7,634 nt of DNA from JANLYQ01 sp031365725. Lineage in GTDB: Bacteria; Actinomycetota; Actinomycetes; JACCUZ01. Under the pieces are notes generated by a model, which worked only from the letters and a program-made list of their open reading frames with translations, was not told the DNA's origin and did not search any database. Below are positions 6,599-7,634 of the stretch, one piece after another (within the stretch, counting starts at the first letter, position 1; each line of letters opens with the position of its first letter). The position numbers and the translations under genes were made by a program. The stretch is taken from positions 1 to 7,634 of the forward strand of contig JANLYQ010000091.1 of NCBI GenBank assembly GCA_031365725.1. The letters run 5' to 3'.

Positions 6599-7525
6599 CT
6601 ACGTGGCGGGGCCGACCGCGAACGTGCGCAGCGCCGCAGGGACCGCCTCGCAGGCGACCGGCAGCTCGCCGACGCGTTCCCCGTCGGCGTAGGCAGTGAC
6701 ACCGGGCGACGAGAGCGCGACGGTGCGGGCCCGGCGCACGGTCACCGCACGGTGCTCGACATGGCTGCCGCGGAACACGCGCGGAAACACCCGGAGGAAC
6801 TCCGGCGTCGACAGCGGCCCCACCACCGTGACGTCGAGCAGCCCGTCGTCCATCGTCGCGCCGGGGCAGACCCGCATGCCGCCGCCGTAGGAGGACCCGT
6901 TGCCCACAGCGACAAGCATTGCGTCGGTGTGCCACTCCTCGCCGTCGAGAGTGAGTACGAAGGGCAGCGGCCGGAAGGTTCGCAGCTCGGCCAGGATCGC
7001 GAGGTCGTAGCGGCGCCGACCGCGCGGCCACGACATGCGGTTGGCTCGCTCGTTGACCATCGAGTCGAACCCCGAACCGAGCACCCCGGCAAACCAGCGG
7101 CCCCCCGTCCGGCCGAGGTCGACGGCCCGGGTATGCCCGGTCAGCACCGCGTCCAACGCGGCGAGCGGCCGTCGGTGGTCGATGCCCAAGGCCCGAGCCA
7201 CATCGTTGCCGGTGCCGGCCGGCACGATGCCCAGGGGCACGCCGGTGCCTGCGACGGCCTGCACGGCGAGGTTGACCAGTCCGTCTCCGCCGACGGCCAC
7301 CACACCGTCAGGTGGACCGGCGATGGCGTCTACTGCAGCGGCCAGCAGGGCCGACGCCTCGGCGGCGTCCCGGCCGCGGACGACGTCGACGCTCGTCCCA
7401 GCCGCTCCCAGCCGGCCCAAGACGTCCACGAGCAGGCGGGCGCCACGACCCCCGCCGGAGGTGGGGTTGACGACAACGGCGAGGCGCCGCGGAGCGTCAG
7501 TGCCCTGGCCGTTGGAGAGGGCCAC
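6599..7525 (-). CDS. Diacylglycerol kinase family (YegS/DgkB-type) lipid kinase
   Basis: This 308-residue protein has a full-length DAGK catalytic fold and probably phosphorylates diacylglycerol or a related lipid at the inner face of the membrane, returning it to phospholipid synthesis. Nucleotide-binding features are NPTSGGGRG (20-28), GGDG (79-82) and GIVPAGTGNDVARALGI (99-115). The C-terminal domain carries GSGFDSMVNERANRM (150-164), SYGGGMRVCPGA (212-223), DDGLLDVT (226-233) and the metal/catalytic-type DGE (281-283). There is no signal peptide or membrane helix. The usual GGDGT reads GGDGL here. It starts at GTG 7525; GGGAGAG (7537-7543) lies 11 nt upstream, slightly far, and no other in-frame start precedes NPTSGG. 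It lies 17 bp after the tatC-like stop and 10 bp before helY, so it is probably the middle gene of an operon. The exact lipid substrate (diacylglycerol, sphingoid-like or other) is not resolved. Confidence 0.92.
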   Translation of the reverse strand: MALSNGQGTDAPRRLAVVVNPTSGGGRGARLLVDVLGRLGAAGTSVDVVRGRDAAEASALLAAAVDAIAGPPDGVVAVGGDGLVNLAVQAVAGTGVPLGIVPAGTGNDVARALGIDHRRPLAALDAVLTGHTRAVDLGRTGGRWFAGVLGSGFDSMVNERANRMSWPRGRRRYDLAILAELRTFRPLPFVLTLDGEEWHTDAMLVAVGNGSSYGGGMRVCPGATMDDGLLDVTVVGPLSTPEFLRVFPRVFRGSHVEHRAVTVRRARTVALSSPGVTAYADGERVGELPVACEAVPAALRTFAVGPAT

Positions 7526-7542
7526 GGTCGGGTCCGCTCTCC

Positions 7543-7634
7543 CTACTCGTCGTCGACTCGGCCGGGCCCGTCGTCCAGGCCCTCAGGGCGATGGTCCAGC
7601 GGGCTCGCCTCGTCATCGTCCATCGCGTCGTAGT
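7543..7634 (-). CDS. tatC: C-terminal tail of a probable TatC (Sec-independent translocase), partial
   Basis: A minus-strand frame enters from the right edge and ends at TAG (7543-7545). The visible 29 residues are very acidic (they begin YDAMDDDEASPLD and end GRVDDE). An acidic tail with a DDEASPLD-like stretch is common at the cytosolic C-terminus of actinobacterial TatC, the membrane receptor of the twin-arginine export pathway. The position also fits, since tatC lies next to helY in M. tuberculosis (Rv2093c and Rv2092c). No membrane helix is visible in this fragment, so the assignment rests on tail composition and synteny. The stop codon overlaps the GGGAGAG binding site of the lipid kinase, and the gap is 17 bp, consistent with one transcript. 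Confidence 0.6.
   Translation of the reverse strand, partial: YDAMDDDEASPLDHRPEGLDDGPGRVDDE

Noticed and set aside
6589..6702. 38-residue N-terminal extension of the helicase
   Set aside because: It overlaps the kinase coding end by about 100 bp, is Arg/Ser-rich shadow sequence, and lies before the point where HelY proteins normally begin.
6587..7633. Plus-strand open frame of 348 codons opposite the lipid kinase
   Set aside because: It is antisense to a well-supported gene, has low-complexity Arg/Gly/Pro/His composition, and has no recognisable domain or binding site.
1..7634. tRNA or rRNA genes, CRISPR arrays, insertion sequences, phage or toxin-antitoxin genes
   Set aside because: I looked on both strands and saw no regular repeat-spacer pattern, no transposase motif, no terminal repeats and no tRNA-like cloverleaf. 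Nearly all of the window is accounted for by the coding genes listed.

Overview
The window is about 70% G+C by eye, uses GTG starts, and has long shadow ORFs antisense to every real gene. Protein motifs and gene order point to an actinobacterium, most likely of the Micrococcales (Intrasporangiaceae- or Dermatophilaceae-like). That placement is inferred from gene content and was not checked by a search.

Left half (1-2865). A minus-strand group probably acts at the cell envelope. In transcription order it is: a probable 41-residue single-pass membrane protein (2446-2571), a 737-residue OafA-type acyltransferase fused to an exported SGNH domain (150-2363), and the first 46 codons of an unrecognised gene that runs off the left edge (1-138). 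The last two are tightly linked: the acyltransferase stop codon overlaps the Shine-Dalgarno site of the next gene. Between this group and the divergent exonuclease gene lies about 290 bp of non-coding DNA. It holds a perfect 8-bp inverted repeat whose arms are centred 63 bp apart, a pair of short direct repeats 10 bp apart, and one weak promoter-like hexamer.

Right half (2866-7634). A stand-alone 5'-3' exonuclease (plus strand) converges with a minus-strand run of three genes: the acidic C-terminal tail of a protein that looks like TatC (right edge), a YegS/DgkB-type diacylglycerol or lipid kinase, and a HelY-type Ski2-like helicase of 920 residues. The three are separated by only 17 and 10 bp and are probably one operon. 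The convergent exonuclease/helY arrangement with tatC next to helY matches the Rv2090-Rv2092c (helY)-Rv2093c (tatC) neighbourhood of Mycobacterium tuberculosis, with the lipid kinase added between tatC and helY. A short hairpin at the convergent 3' ends, with a second alternative 5' arm, may be a shared terminator.

No tRNA, rRNA, CRISPR array, insertion sequence or phage gene was seen. The right half is conserved actinobacterial core. The less predictable part is the envelope-modification group on the left, with its small membrane protein, unknown downstream gene and inverted-repeat control region.
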